Shown: positions 8,793-16,800 of the stretch, in pieces
How positions within the stretch are numbered: the first letter of the stretch is position 1
Layout of the letters: every line of letters starts with the position of its first letter
DNA from: Brevibacillus choshinensis
GTDB lineage: Bacteria > Bacillota > Bacilli > Brevibacillales > Brevibacillaceae
Direction: 5' to 3'
Assembly: GCF_016811915.1 (NCBI RefSeq)
Contig: NZ_CP069127.1
Span: forward strand, 1,828,001-1,892,000
Length of the DNA stretch: 64,000 bases
The notes under the pieces: generated by a model
What the model was told of the DNA's origin: nothing
Seen by the model: only the letters and a program-made list of their open reading frames with translations
The model's database searches: none
Made by a program: the position numbers and the translations under genes

Positions 8793-9677
8793 CTAAAACG
8801 GAATGTGGAACCGCTGGAAGAACCAGCTGTCGTCGAATTTTCTCTGGGCGAGGTAACGAATGCGCTGAGCGGCTGCTCCATGAGTCAACACGTCGTCATC
8901 GATCTCGGAGGCTTTCGCGTAGACGATGAGTTTTTTCGTAGCTGCAATCCGTGACTCGCTGAAATGACTGTAGGCCATTCTCAGCATATTGTAATAAACG
9001 TGCTCGTGTACGACGGTGTAGGGATGCGATTGTCGAAACAGATGCAAGATTTTTACGGATGGCTGTACCATGCAGGTGTAGCCAAAGAGCCACATCTTGA
9101 TGGAAAACTCGATATCCTCAAATCCCCAGACACGAAAGCCCCGATCAAATCCCCCTACTTTTTGGAACACTTCCTTGGACACGAGAAAGCAGCCGCCTGG
9201 CAAGATAGCCACGGGCGAAGGCTTGTGAGGATTCGGATTCCATTTGACTCCGAGCCGCTGATCAAGGCTCTGTCCGTACCCGATCTTGTGGGGTTCAGTC
9301 ATGGAGGCGATGCCTGGAGCCACCCCATCGGCTTTTTTCGTCAGGATCAGCTCCATCATGCGGTCAATCCAAAAGTTTTCGAAAGTCAAATGAGCATCGC
9401 AAAAAATGAAGTACGAGCCTCTTGCTTTATCCGCGCCGAGATTCCGTGCCGCTGCTGCGCCGATTCCCTCCGTTGTCACGAGTGTGATTTGCGGAGAATG
9501 CGGCGGCTGGGTCAGGAAATGACAGCAGTGATCAGTAGAGGCATCATCGACCACGATGACTTCATAGGCAACATTGGTTCTGCTATTGAAAAGGGAAGTT
9601 ATCGTGGAGCGCACGTTGTCTCCCTCATTTTTCACCGGAATGATGATGGAGACTAGCGGTGTTTGTTGGACAGACAT
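8793..9677 (-). CDS. Family 2 glycosyltransferase
   Basis: GT-A fold glycosyltransferase of 294 aa. The N-terminus shows the GT2 core PLVSIIIPVKNEGDNV, then VIVVDDASTD, ARNLGADKARG and FCDAHLTF (the DxD-like metal/nucleotide site), followed by GCFLVSKEVFQKVGGFD and the acceptor-side WGFEDIEFSIKMW motif. It is cytoplasmic, without membrane spans. I chose ATG 9677 because AAAGGAG precedes it; the frame stays open for 60 more codons upstream without support. It is divergent from the 9828 gene. Its sugar and acceptor cannot be read from sequence, but it probably belongs with the glycan cluster downstream. Confidence 0.85.
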   Translation of the reverse strand: MSVQQTPLVSIIIPVKNEGDNVRSTITSLFNSRTNVAYEVIVVDDASTDHCCHFLTQPPHSPQITLVTTEGIGAAAARNLGADKARGSYFIFCDAHLTFENFWIDRMMELILTKKADGVAPGIASMTEPHKIGYGQSLDQRLGVKWNPNPHKPSPVAILPGGCFLVSKEVFQKVGGFDRGFRVWGFEDIEFSIKMWLFGYTCMVQPSVKILHLFRQSHPYTVVHEHVYYNMLRMAYSHFSESRIAATKKLIVYAKASEIDDDVLTHGAAAQRIRYLAQRKFDDSWFFQRFHIPF

Positions 9678-9699
9678 AGTACCACTCCTTTCTCCTTGC

Positions 9700-9708
9700 C
9701 ATGGTATG
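9700..9708 (-). promoter_or_regulatory. Mother-cell sigma-K/E-like -10 element
   Basis: CATACCATG on the minus strand, 31 nt from the start codon at 9677; this gives a short leader. Confidence 0.35.
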
Positions 9709-9762
9709 CCGTAGGCGAAACGGTGGAACGCCAAGAACCCAAATTGGCATATCCAGCCTTTC

Positions 9763-9790
9763 ACTCTTGCACATGGGCATTCATACAATG
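9763..9790 (+). promoter_or_regulatory. Sigma-K-like promoter
   Basis: AC (9763-9764), 17-nt spacer, CATACAATG (9782-9790). This fits the sigma-K consensus AC-N17-CATANNNTA except for the last base, and lies 46 nt upstream of ATG 9828. Confidence 0.5.
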
Positions 9791-9827
9791 TGGCTGATAC
9801 CGTAAGTGCCGTGAAGGAGTGACTGGG

Positions 9828-11765
9828 ATGGAAGTCGAGGTATACTACGGTGGGCAACGTGGCGGAAGTATGCCGTACACTGCTCTGCCTGCCTTTCGTT
9901 TATTTTGCAAGCAAAATGGATTTCAGCTGAAATGGGATCCCAAAAACAAGCGGGTCGATCTGGACTCGGGCTTAAAGGGGAAAGTGTGTGTCCTTTACGC
10001 AGGAACTGCGGCAGGCGAGCAGCACCCCTATGAAAGAGAAATCGTGGAGAAGGTGCAGCGGTTTGTGTCCGAGTATGGGATGGAGATCATCGTGGGACGA
10101 AAAAACGATACCGCGGCCAACCAATCCGATGTAGCGATTCGGATCAGTATGAAAGAGATGCGCTCGCTCGAAAAAGCGAAAATCGTCTTATTCCAGCCGG
10201 AAGACAGCCGAGACCTGACCAAGTCATTGCATTCAGAATTGAAGCAGACAGGAATGACGTGTCTCATTAAAGGAAGCAAAGCGACAAAGTCAGGGGCATC
10301 GATCGTCCACCTGCAAGTACAAATTCCACAGTTTACGGAGATCTACAAGCGTAAGACCTATGGAGAGAAGATTGCCTTTTACCTCGCTTCGGGCATCTTG
10401 AATTACTTTCAGGAAGATCTCCGAATTCAGCCATTTGCCTATTTGCCGCCGAATCTGCTGAAGGTTTTCTTCGACAGTGTCTTGCTGGGACAATCGCTCA
10501 CTTCTGCTCTTGGCACCAAAAACGGTCAAGAGGATCCGCGTGAGATTCTGCCAGCCGATTCATACACGAATGACATTCAGGTGCAAGAACAAGAGCTTTT
10601 GGATGCCGAGGAGTTCACTGGAGTTCTAAGGCTGGAGGAACAAACAGAGCTGGAGGAGTTAGGAGAAGAACAACTGGAGCTATCGATCCATGGTAGCCAG
10701 CCAGTCGCTGTGGATGAGGAACAGGAGACGGCGGCAAGCAGAACGCTTGATTCTCTCTTGGAGATGGACGCTGAGTGGTTCGAAGAGCAAGAAGCAGCAG
10801 AGGCCTTAGCGGATTCCGAGCCCGTCGCAGCAGAAGAGTCGTCCGAGGCTTTGGAGCCAGTGGCAGCAGAAGAGTCGCCCGAGGCTTTGGAGCCAGTCGC
10901 AGCGGAAGAGTCGTCCGAGGCTTTGGAGCCAGTGGCAGCGGAAGAGTCGTCCGAGGCTTTGGAGCCAGTCGCAGTGGAAGAGTCGCCGGAGGTTTTGGAG
11001 CCCGTCGCAGCGGAAGAGTCGTCCGAGGCTTTGGAGCCAGTGGCAGCAGAAGAATCTTCCGAGGCATTGGAGCCAGTCGCAGCAGCTGTAATGTCGCCGG
11101 AAGCTTTGGAGCCGATTGTCGCTGCAGAACCAGCCATAGCGACTGAGTCGACCTTAGCTCCCGAACCAGTCGCATCTCCCGAACCAGTCGCATCTCCCGA
11201 ACCAGCCATAGCTCCCGAACCAGCCATAGCATCAGAGCCCGCCGAATTTACAGCAGCATCCGCACCGCATGCCGTGCACGCCGTTCAGGTAGAAAAAAGA
11301 ATGGAAGCCGAAGTGTTTTTTGACTATACGCTGATCCACTCGGATACACCTGAGAGACCTTTCCTGCTGATCGGGACGCTGCAAGTCAAAAATACGGGAA
11401 CGGAAGACCTGTACAATCCAATCGTTTGCTTGCGGGTCACGCCGCCTGACTCCATCAAAATGGGGGGGCAGATTCTCCCGCCAAAGCTCATCGAGACGTT
11501 GGCTCTTCAGGACTCGGGAGGGATGAAGGGATGGAGGTATTTGAATGACGATTGGTTCATCCATGCCCAGGAGCGCGGCGAGTATTGGATCGCGCCGATA
11601 CAGCCGGTCTTGATTGCGCCGAATTCGACGGAAGCCTTTCAAAACTTCCAGATTTCCTTTTTGAAGCAGGCCGCCGGGAAGGCAGTCATGGTCGAAGGAG
11701 TCGTGCTTTGCAACGATCAGGAGGTGCACTTTTCGTCAAATAACCGGATTGCGATTTCCTTTTAA
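9828..11765 (+). CDS. Repeat-containing protein with amidase-like N-terminus
   Basis: 645 residues in three parts. Residues 1-50 resemble the copper-amine-oxidase-N-like stalk domain (PYTALPAFRLF, KWDPKNKRVDL). Residues 50-230 have the order of strands seen in N-acetylmuramoyl-L-alanine amidases (VCVLYAG, YGMEIIVGRKND, SDVAIRISM) but the zinc ligands appear lost. A Glu-rich stretch then leads into about eight 12-residue repeats of the type EPVAAEESSEAL and shorter EPA repeats (10820-11240). A C-terminal beta-rich domain (from about residue 485) contains LLIGTLQVKNTGTEDLYNP. ATG 9828 follows GGAG at 8 nt; a GTG at 9819 overlaps that site. No signal peptide is seen. Function is unknown; a spore-surface or cortex-related role is inferred from its promoter and neighbours. 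Confidence 0.65.
   Translation: MEVEVYYGGQRGGSMPYTALPAFRLFCKQNGFQLKWDPKNKRVDLDSGLKGKVCVLYAGTAAGEQHPYEREIVEKVQRFVSEYGMEIIVGRKNDTAANQSDVAIRISMKEMRSLEKAKIVLFQPEDSRDLTKSLHSELKQTGMTCLIKGSKATKSGASIVHLQVQIPQFTEIYKRKTYGEKIAFYLASGILNYFQEDLRIQPFAYLPPNLLKVFFDSVLLGQSLTSALGTKNGQEDPREILPADSYTNDIQVQEQELLDAEEFTGVLRLEEQTELEELGEEQLELSIHGSQPVAVDEEQETAASRTLDSLLEMDAEWFEEQEAAEALADSEPVAAEESSEALEPVAAEESPEALEPVAAEESSEALEPVAAEESSEALEPVAVEESPEVLEPVAAEESSEALEPVAAEESSEALEPVAAAVMSPEALEPIVAAEPAIATESTLAPEPVASPEPVASPEPAIAPEPAIASEPAEFTAASAPHAVHAVQVEKRMEAEVFFDYTLIHSDTPERPFLLIGTLQVKNTGTEDLYNPIVCLRVTPPDSIKMGGQILPPKLIETLALQDSGGMKGWRYLNDDWFIHAQERGEYWIAPIQPVLIAPNSTEAFQNFQISFLKQAAGKAVMVEGVVLCNDQEVHFSSNNRIAISF
10820..11095 (+). repeat. 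Tandem 36-bp coding repeats
   Basis: About eight units of 36 bp encode the 12-residue EPVAAEESSEAL motif. Units differ by a few bases and one has an insertion, so they are diverged copies inside a gene. Confidence 0.85.
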
Positions 11766-11773
11766 GCAAAAAA

Positions 11774-11800
11774 CCCACCATTTCGAAAGGAAATGATGGG
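11774..11800. terminator. Bidirectional intrinsic terminator
   Basis: CCCACCATTTC (11774-11784) pairs with GAAATGATGGG (11790-11800) with one mismatch. The minus strand then has six T, so it ends the CAP gene well; it also follows the convergent repeat-protein gene. Confidence 0.75.
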
Positions 11801-11814
11801 CTGATCTTCGCATA

Positions 11815-12900
11815 TTATTTTTTCAGGAACATTTGTACAAACGTTTTCCCGTACGGTCCGCCATGGACGACAGCGATACCGACATAGTCATAAGAGGCGC
11901 TCATGATGTTGGCCTTGTGTCCCGAAGAATTCATAAACATCTGATGGGCGCCGCTAACGGAAGGGTTCTGCGCGATGTTTTCGGCAGCAGCCAAATAGTT
12001 GATGCCAAAGCTTTCCATCATTTGAAATGGCGAACCGTACGTAGGGGACGTGTGGCTGAAATAACCTTTATCCACCATCTCCTGCGCTTTCACACGAGCC
12101 GCCTTCGTCAGCTGCATGTCTACCTGATAAGGAGCCAGTCCTTTACTGGTGCGTTCCTTGTTGACGAGCTGCACCATCTCTTTTTCATCTGCTGTCAGTT
12201 CAGATGGCAATGGAACCTCTGCACTTGGGGGTTGGACCGATCCAGAGTTTTGACCCCCATTGTTTTGCGATGGAGGAGTGGATGGCTTGGACGGAGTTGT
12301 GCCTGAGTTCGATTGATCTTTATTGTTTTTGTACTGTTCTGATATCGTACTGTATGTCTTGCTGTCGGCTTCCCCAGTCAACGTTTGCTTATTGCGGGAT
12401 TGGAACAGCATCACGGCAAATCGGGTGGATTCATCGTACGATCCGGTAGAAGTCACCTTATAGCCGAGAGCAGCGAGCATTTTTTGCAATTCCTTGACAC
12501 GTTCGCCAGTGGAGCCGAGCTTCAGTGTGGCTGTTTGGGTTTGATCACTTGGCTTGGGGGAGGTGTCAGGTTTGGTTACAGGCTTTTTGGAAGCATCGTA
12601 GACCTGCTTCAGCTTGTTGTACGTAGCGAGATTCACCACGCCCGTTTGCTTCAGCTTGTACTTTTTCTGGAATTTTTTTACGTTGGAGGCGGTATAGCTG
12701 TTATACAGCTTGTCCACTTTCAGCTTGTAGTCAAATTTCAATGCATCGAGCATTTTTTCTACTTCCAACACCCGTGTATTGTTCATGCCCTTTTTCAGAG
12801 GAGTAAATGCAGTCGTTGCGGCATATGCTGATTGTCCGATCATGGTGAAAGTGACGGACAGGGAAAGGATTGCTGCAATCTTCGTAACATTGCGATTCAT
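11815..12900 (-). CDS. Secreted CAP-domain protein with two peptidoglycan-binding domains
   Basis: 361 residues. A Sec signal peptide ends in QSAYA-ATT. Two PG_binding_1 domains follow (about residues 35-90 and 117-180: LKKGMNNTRVLEVEKML and LKLGSTGERVKELQKML), then a Pro/Ser/Asn-rich linker and a C-terminal CAP/SCP domain (about 238-361) with LVNKERTSKGLAPY, KAQEMVDKGYFSHTSP, AENIAQNP and SGHKANIMS, matching the YkwD family. It should be exported and bound to the cell wall or cortex; the activity of bacterial CAP domains is not settled. ATG 12900 follows AAAGG; a longer frame upstream lacks a signal peptide. Confidence 0.9.
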   Translation of the reverse strand: MNRNVTKIAAILSLSVTFTMIGQSAYAATTAFTPLKKGMNNTRVLEVEKMLDALKFDYKLKVDKLYNSYTASNVKKFQKKYKLKQTGVVNLATYNKLKQVYDASKKPVTKPDTSPKPSDQTQTATLKLGSTGERVKELQKMLAALGYKVTSTGSYDESTRFAVMLFQSRNKQTLTGEADSKTYSTISEQYKNNKDQSNSGTTPSKPSTPPSQNNGGQNSGSVQPPSAEVPLPSELTADEKEMVQLVNKERTSKGLAPYQVDMQLTKAARVKAQEMVDKGYFSHTSPTYGSPFQMMESFGINYLAAAENIAQNPSVSGAHQMFMNSSGHKANIMSASYDYVGIAVVHGGPYGKTFVQMFLKK

Positions 12901-12994
12901 GACATCACGCCTTTCACTGGTTTGTCGTGACCAATGGTAGCAAAGGATGGCGGCGAATGGAAAGGGATAAATATTGGAAAGGGATGGAGAGCAG

Positions 12995-13342
12995 ATGTTT
13001 GACCTCACATGGATTGACTTGACCATACTGGTGCTGGCTTGCTTCCGTCTCACCCATTTGATCGTGTTTGACGAAATTACAGCCTTCCTGCGCGATCCCT
13101 TTATTTCGGTGACGTATGAGACAGATGCATCCGGGCAGCTAGTGCGTCAAGTTGATTTTAAAGGAGGAGCAATTCGCAGCTGGATCGGCAGGCTGCTCAG
13201 TTGTTATTGGTGCGTGGGTATATGGGTGGCATTGGCCATCGTCCTCTTGTATTTGTATGTACCGGCCGCGTATCCGATCATCCTTTTGCTCGCGATCGCA
13301 GGAGCAGCGGCCGTCATCGAAACCAGACTGTACATGGGCTGA
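12995..13342 (+). CDS. DUF1360 membrane protein (YjcA-like)
   Basis: 115 residues with three hydrophobic segments: LTILVLACFRLTHLIVFDEI at the start, and two spans in the C-terminal half around the conserved CYWCVGIWVAL motif. RDPF near residue 38 is also typical of DUF1360. Bacillus YjcA, of the same family, is a sporulation-associated protein of unknown activity. ATG 12995 follows GGAG at 5 nt. It is divergent from the CAP gene and convergent with the next glycosyltransferase. Confidence 0.75.
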   Translation: MFDLTWIDLTILVLACFRLTHLIVFDEITAFLRDPFISVTYETDASGQLVRQVDFKGGAIRSWIGRLLSCYWCVGIWVALAIVLLYLYVPAAYPIILLLAIAGAAAVIETRLYMG

Positions 13343-13345
13343 CGA

Positions 13346-14530
13346 TCAATTGCGAAAGGCTCGATAAACGATAGCTTCTTCGTGACTGAGGGGCAGCACG
13401 TCTTCGGCCATATAGCCGCCAACACGCATGTTATCGATTTGGGGCAAGGCAGGCGTGTTCGTACTGGTGGAAGAAATATCGATTCGGTGCGTCAAGCTAC
13501 GGGGATCGAGCGGGATTTCCAGGGCAAAGAGGGCTTTTGAGACGGTAAACGACTTCGCCATCATCCCGTTCACCAGCGCGGTGAGCGTAAACGCCTTTGG
13601 CAACTGCATGGGGACACCGGGAATCTTGCCTTTCACCAGCAGGAATTGTGCCGGAGCGGCAGGATCCGACTCCATGGTAATTCGCAGGATAGGGGGAGCC
13701 CAAAGATCCCTGTACCGATTCATTCCGGTGATGCGGGATGAGTTGGAACGGAGAGTCTTGAGCTGCCTCAGCAAATCGATGACACCCATGCCTCGGTATT
13801 GCGGGAGGTAGGACACCCAGCCTGGGGGAATCGAAGAGTAATTCTTTGCGAGAGATTTCAGCACTTCGGGTACTCCGACCGAGTGCCACTGCGTAGCCGA
13901 TTTGCAGGCGCCGTGGATGCGGGCACTCGCCAAGAACTCTGCGACAAATCCGATTGGGTACGCCTTGGAGATTCGCATCCATAGTTCATAGTCCATGCAA
14001 AACTGGAGTCTTTCATCGACGCCTCCCATTTGGCGAAACACATGCGTGCGGATGAAGGCGGTTGGCTGGCAGATCACGCAGGATTGATACAAGGATCTTG
14101 CATCGGCTTTTTCAGACGGGTAAGCACTGTAGGCTGTACCGGACTCATCGATAACCTGACCGCGGCCGTGAAGCATGCCCCAGGCAGGATGCTGCTGGAA
14201 GGCATGGACAGCTTTGCGAATGGCCCCAGGCAAATACGTATCGTCCGAGTTGAGCCAGCCGATGATTTCCCCCCTCGCCATGGAAAGCCCTTTGTTGATG
14301 GCATGAGACTGCCCGTTATCTGGTTCCGATATAAAACGAAAACGTGGGTCTCGCTGCGCATACTCTTGTAAAATAGAAAGGGTCTGATCAGTGGACCCCC
14401 CGTCTACGACAATGTGTTCGAGATGGGGATAGTCTTGGCTCAAGATGCTATCTATCGTTTCGCGGATGAACTTTCCTTGATTGTAGGAGGGCGTAATTAC
14501 GCTCACTAAAGGCAGCGGTGAAAGAGACAA
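13346..14530 (-). CDS. Family 2 glycosyltransferase with C-terminal beta domain
   Basis: 394 residues. The GT2 core is explicit: LVSVITPSYNQGKF, HIVVDGGSTDQT, GQSHAINKGL, GEIIGWLNSDD (DxD-type site) and MDYELWMRI. About 130 C-terminal residues form a separate beta-rich region containing WAPPILRITMES and ALVNGMMAKSF. The gene at 25263 has the same two-part architecture and is a clear paralogue. I chose TTG 14530 since GGGAG lies 8 nt before it; upstream residues to an ATG at 14566 do not match the family. It probably transfers a hexose in the spore-surface glycan inferred for this cluster. Confidence 0.85.
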   Translation of the reverse strand: MSLSPLPLVSVITPSYNQGKFIRETIDSILSQDYPHLEHIVVDGGSTDQTLSILQEYAQRDPRFRFISEPDNGQSHAINKGLSMARGEIIGWLNSDDTYLPGAIRKAVHAFQQHPAWGMLHGRGQVIDESGTAYSAYPSEKADARSLYQSCVICQPTAFIRTHVFRQMGGVDERLQFCMDYELWMRISKAYPIGFVAEFLASARIHGACKSATQWHSVGVPEVLKSLAKNYSSIPPGWVSYLPQYRGMGVIDLLRQLKTLRSNSSRITGMNRYRDLWAPPILRITMESDPAAPAQFLLVKGKIPGVPMQLPKAFTLTALVNGMMAKSFTVSKALFALEIPLDPRSLTHRIDISSTSTNTPALPQIDNMRVGGYMAEDVLPLSHEEAIVYRAFRN

Positions 14531-14580
14531 CGGAAACACTCCCTTACGTGAAGTCAACACGAGCATAAACGTGCTACCTA

Positions 14581-14589
14581 CAGATTATG
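14581..14589 (-). promoter_or_regulatory. Mother-cell sigma-K/E-like -10 element
   Basis: CATAATCTG on the minus strand, 59 nt from the TTG start at 14530. Confidence 0.45.
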
Positions 14590-14663
14590 TACAAGGGCTC
14601 CATTCTGCATCGGGGTGGTCGCCCGATTTTCCAGCAACGATCCAGAGGAAAGGGAAAAGAGAA

Positions 14664-14700
14664 AGGTGCACAGGCAGTCGAAAGCTGTGTGCACCTTTTT
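14664..14700. terminator. Intrinsic terminator
   Basis: AGGTGCACA pairs with TGTGCACCT, with T runs on either side. On the minus strand it ends the methyltransferase gene that stops at 14712. Confidence 0.85.
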
Positions 14701-14711
14701 CGTATGTCCGG

Positions 14712-15560
14712 CTATAAATAATCCGGAACCAATCCTGGGTTGCGGTAAATTCTCAGCAGCTCCGCATAGGCCTCCGGATCCATTTCACTAGCTGGAATGG
14801 CTCGTGCCACCAGGCTGATCCGTCCACCTTCATAGCCGCCAAGCGATCCGGACGGAATGGTGCGGATCGATTCGGGGATGGGCTCAAACATGGTGCCGCT
14901 CAGCATTTCCATCAGGCAAGGAACGGTCGGCAGCCACCAGGTGGTGATGTCCGGATAAAGTCGATTCTGTTTGCCGGGGGGGCCGTTGTACACCATCATG
15001 GACTGGTTCATGTCCAAAATGCAGGCGGTCTCCAGCAGCAAATGCCCGCCTGTTTTCAAGACGCTCCTGCTTTGGGACAAGGTCCACATCGGATCGCGCA
15101 GGTGGTACAGCAGCCCGAGATGCTGAACGATGTCAAACTTGTTGTTGTAAATCTGATGGGGAAAAGGCAAGGGTACGGTGATGTCGTCCATCAGGAGGAC
15201 CTGCAGCCCTTCCCAGAGCTTGTAGGGAGTGATGTTGTAAAAAGGCACGACCTTGCTCTGCAAAATGTTTTTGCAGAATTCGAAATTCGAATAAAGCAGA
15301 TGCAGGCAATCCGTCGCCACTACCAAGCTTGCGCCGAGCCGCTCGGCCTCAAAGGACCACATGCCATCAAAGCTGGCGAGGTCCAGCACTCGTTTTCCCG
15401 CGTAGGAGAGATGTCCCCGAGATTGGCGAGTCATGTTCCACAAATCGGATAACTGCTCGATCCCTGGAGTCACAATGCCTGGCCGCAGCTGAATTTTATG
15501 ATACCAGGCGCGTTTTTTGATCTCCTGGAGTATTTCTTCATTTGTCCAGTACCTTCCCAA
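14712..15560 (-). CDS. SAM-dependent methyltransferase (CmoB/DUF1698-like)
   Basis: 282 residues. A class I methyltransferase fold is visible: RVLDLASFDGMWSFEAERLGA (motif I, SAM binding), VVATDCLH, FDIVQHLGLLYHLRDP (motif IV region) and GGHLLLETA. The QHLGLLYHL motif resembles tRNA carboxymethyltransferase CmoB, but here the gene sits among sugar genes and more likely methylates a glycan or nucleotide sugar. I chose TTG 15560, which follows GAGGGGG at 10 nt, because the open frame upstream (62 codons) is low-quality sequence over the divergent promoter region. The C-terminus holds a WWLPTVPCLMEML segment. Confidence 0.75.
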   Translation of the reverse strand: MGRYWTNEEILQEIKKRAWYHKIQLRPGIVTPGIEQLSDLWNMTRQSRGHLSYAGKRVLDLASFDGMWSFEAERLGASLVVATDCLHLLYSNFEFCKNILQSKVVPFYNITPYKLWEGLQVLLMDDITVPLPFPHQIYNNKFDIVQHLGLLYHLRDPMWTLSQSRSVLKTGGHLLLETACILDMNQSMMVYNGPPGKQNRLYPDITTWWLPTVPCLMEMLSGTMFEPIPESIRTIPSGSLGGYEGGRISLVARAIPASEMDPEAYAELLRIYRNPGLVPDYL

Positions 15561-15618
15561 TTTCTCGTTGCCCCCTCGGTTTCGGCGATGTTGAAAATCG
15601 TGAGAATTTGTTGCCCTA

Positions 15619-15627
15619 TACCATATG
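15619..15627 (-). promoter_or_regulatory. Mother-cell sigma-K/E-like -10 element
   Basis: CATATGGTA on the minus strand, an exact CATANNNTA, 67 nt from TTG 15560. TTGTA precedes it, as also at 14581-14589. Confidence 0.5.
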
Positions 15628-15743
15628 TACAAGGTCTTCTCAGGGAAACGGTATAGAAACATTATTTTTGTCCCATTTATGTACATGCCGGAAAACCTCT
15701 CATGCATGCTGACAATTGTCCGGTTCTCCTTGCCAGCAAAAGA

Positions 15744-15752
15744 CATAGAGTA
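15744..15752 (+). promoter_or_regulatory. Mother-cell sigma-K/E-like -10 element
   Basis: CATAGAGTA, an exact CATANNNTA, 47 nt upstream of ATG 15791. No AC is found at the expected -35 position. Confidence 0.5.
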
Positions 15753-15790
15753 ATGCGAGGAAAGAGGAAAGTGTCGGGAGGCGTATTCAG

Positions 15791-16639
15791 ATGTCTTTAC
15801 CCATTGTTTTCATTCATCGGGGGGATGATGATTATCTTGCCTATGCTTTGGCGCAGGCTAGGTCGAGCAATCCTCATTCTCCGATTTTTTTACTAGGAAA
15901 GCCGATCAATCAGCCGTTCGCGCAGAATGGGGTCATTCATGTCATGATGGACGACTACATGGAGCCGGCAGCGAATTTTGCAAAAGTATACAAGCATATT
16001 CACTACATGCCGTACGAGTACAATTTGTTCTGCTTTCAGAGGTGGTTTGTTCTCCGTGATTTCATGCGGAAGCATAACTTGCCGAAATGCTGTTATCTCG
16101 ATTCAGATGTCATGCTATACACCGACGTGAACCAACCGCATTTTGAGTCATTCTCCATGGAGTTCGTCTGGACCAATTTCATCGAGTTGCAGCGTCTTGA
16201 GCGTTTTTGCGCATATGTCACAGCCCATTTCGAAGACTTGGGGTTGTTTGGGCAGGTTGTGTCATTTGCCCATAAAAGCAAGGATCATGTCAGGTTCGGC
16301 ATGCCGCTTATCACGGACATGGTGCTTAGTGTGATGTACCTGAGGCAATTCCGGGGATATCGATGGACGCACGGTCTGTATCATGACGGCTTCTTTGACG
16401 GAAACATCCAGCAGCCATTTATGACGGAGAGTCACGACGGAAACAAGAAAGTCTATTTGAAGGATGGCGCCCTCTATTGCAAAGACAGACAGTCCAGCCG
16501 TGATCTGAAGCTCTATACGCTGCACTTTCAAGGGGATATCATGAAAAACTATATGAAATTTTTCTACTCTCCCTCCTTTGCGCAAAGTGGAGTCTTTTAC
16601 TTTGATTACCAAAGGGCGAAATGGGTACCCGTAAACTAG
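15791..16639 (+). CDS. Putative GT-A-type glycosyltransferase, 282 aa (paralogue 1)
   Basis: Begins LPIVFIHRGDDDYLAYAL, a nucleotide-binding-like beta strand, and has a DxD site in CCYLDSDVMLY. FCFQRWFVLRDFMR precedes it and LYTLHFQGD closes the conserved part. The gene at 27608-28456 encodes a protein of exactly the same length and motif order. I cannot assign a CAZy family with certainty; the fold features suggest a retaining or inverting GT-A enzyme. ATG 15791 is preceded by GGGAGG at 9 nt. It is likely part of the glycan cluster and expressed in the mother cell, judging from its promoter. Confidence 0.7.
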   Translation: MSLPIVFIHRGDDDYLAYALAQARSSNPHSPIFLLGKPINQPFAQNGVIHVMMDDYMEPAANFAKVYKHIHYMPYEYNLFCFQRWFVLRDFMRKHNLPKCCYLDSDVMLYTDVNQPHFESFSMEFVWTNFIELQRLERFCAYVTAHFEDLGLFGQVVSFAHKSKDHVRFGMPLITDMVLSVMYLRQFRGYRWTHGLYHDGFFDGNIQQPFMTESHDGNKKVYLKDGALYCKDRQSSRDLKLYTLHFQGDIMKNYMKFFYSPSFAQSGVFYFDYQRAKWVPVN

Positions 16640-16649
16640 ATTGGAAAGG

Positions 16650-16679
16650 AGTCTGGTGCCTTTTGCACCGGGCTTTTTG
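16650..16679 (+). terminator. Intrinsic terminator
   Basis: AGTCTGGTGC pairs with GCACCGGGCT (with G-U pairs) around a TTTT-containing loop, followed by TTTT. It isolates the 15791 gene from the manC operon. Confidence 0.75.
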
Positions 16680-16754
16680 CTGTGGGCATCTATCATCCCT
16701 ACCCTAGTGAATCGACCATTTTAGTGGGACAGTAGAGCATCCATTCACGATACG

Positions 16755-16763
16755 CATATGATG
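16755..16763 (+). promoter_or_regulatory. Mother-cell sigma-K/E-like -10 element
   Basis: CATATGATG, 46 nt upstream of the GTG start of manC at 16801. Confidence 0.45.
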
Positions 16764-16800
16764 AGGGAAGCAACGAGATTAATGGACTGAGGTGGCCTGA

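Noticed and set aside
7463..8929. 488-codon plus-strand frame opposite the Cys-rich surface-protein gene
   Set aside because: The minus-strand gene has its own ribosome site, promoter-like element and terminator; the plus frame is Arg/Asp/Gly-rich without recognisable domains.
10820..11095. Regular 36-bp repeats, as in a CRISPR array
   Set aside because: No unique spacers; the units are contiguous and in frame within a protein gene.
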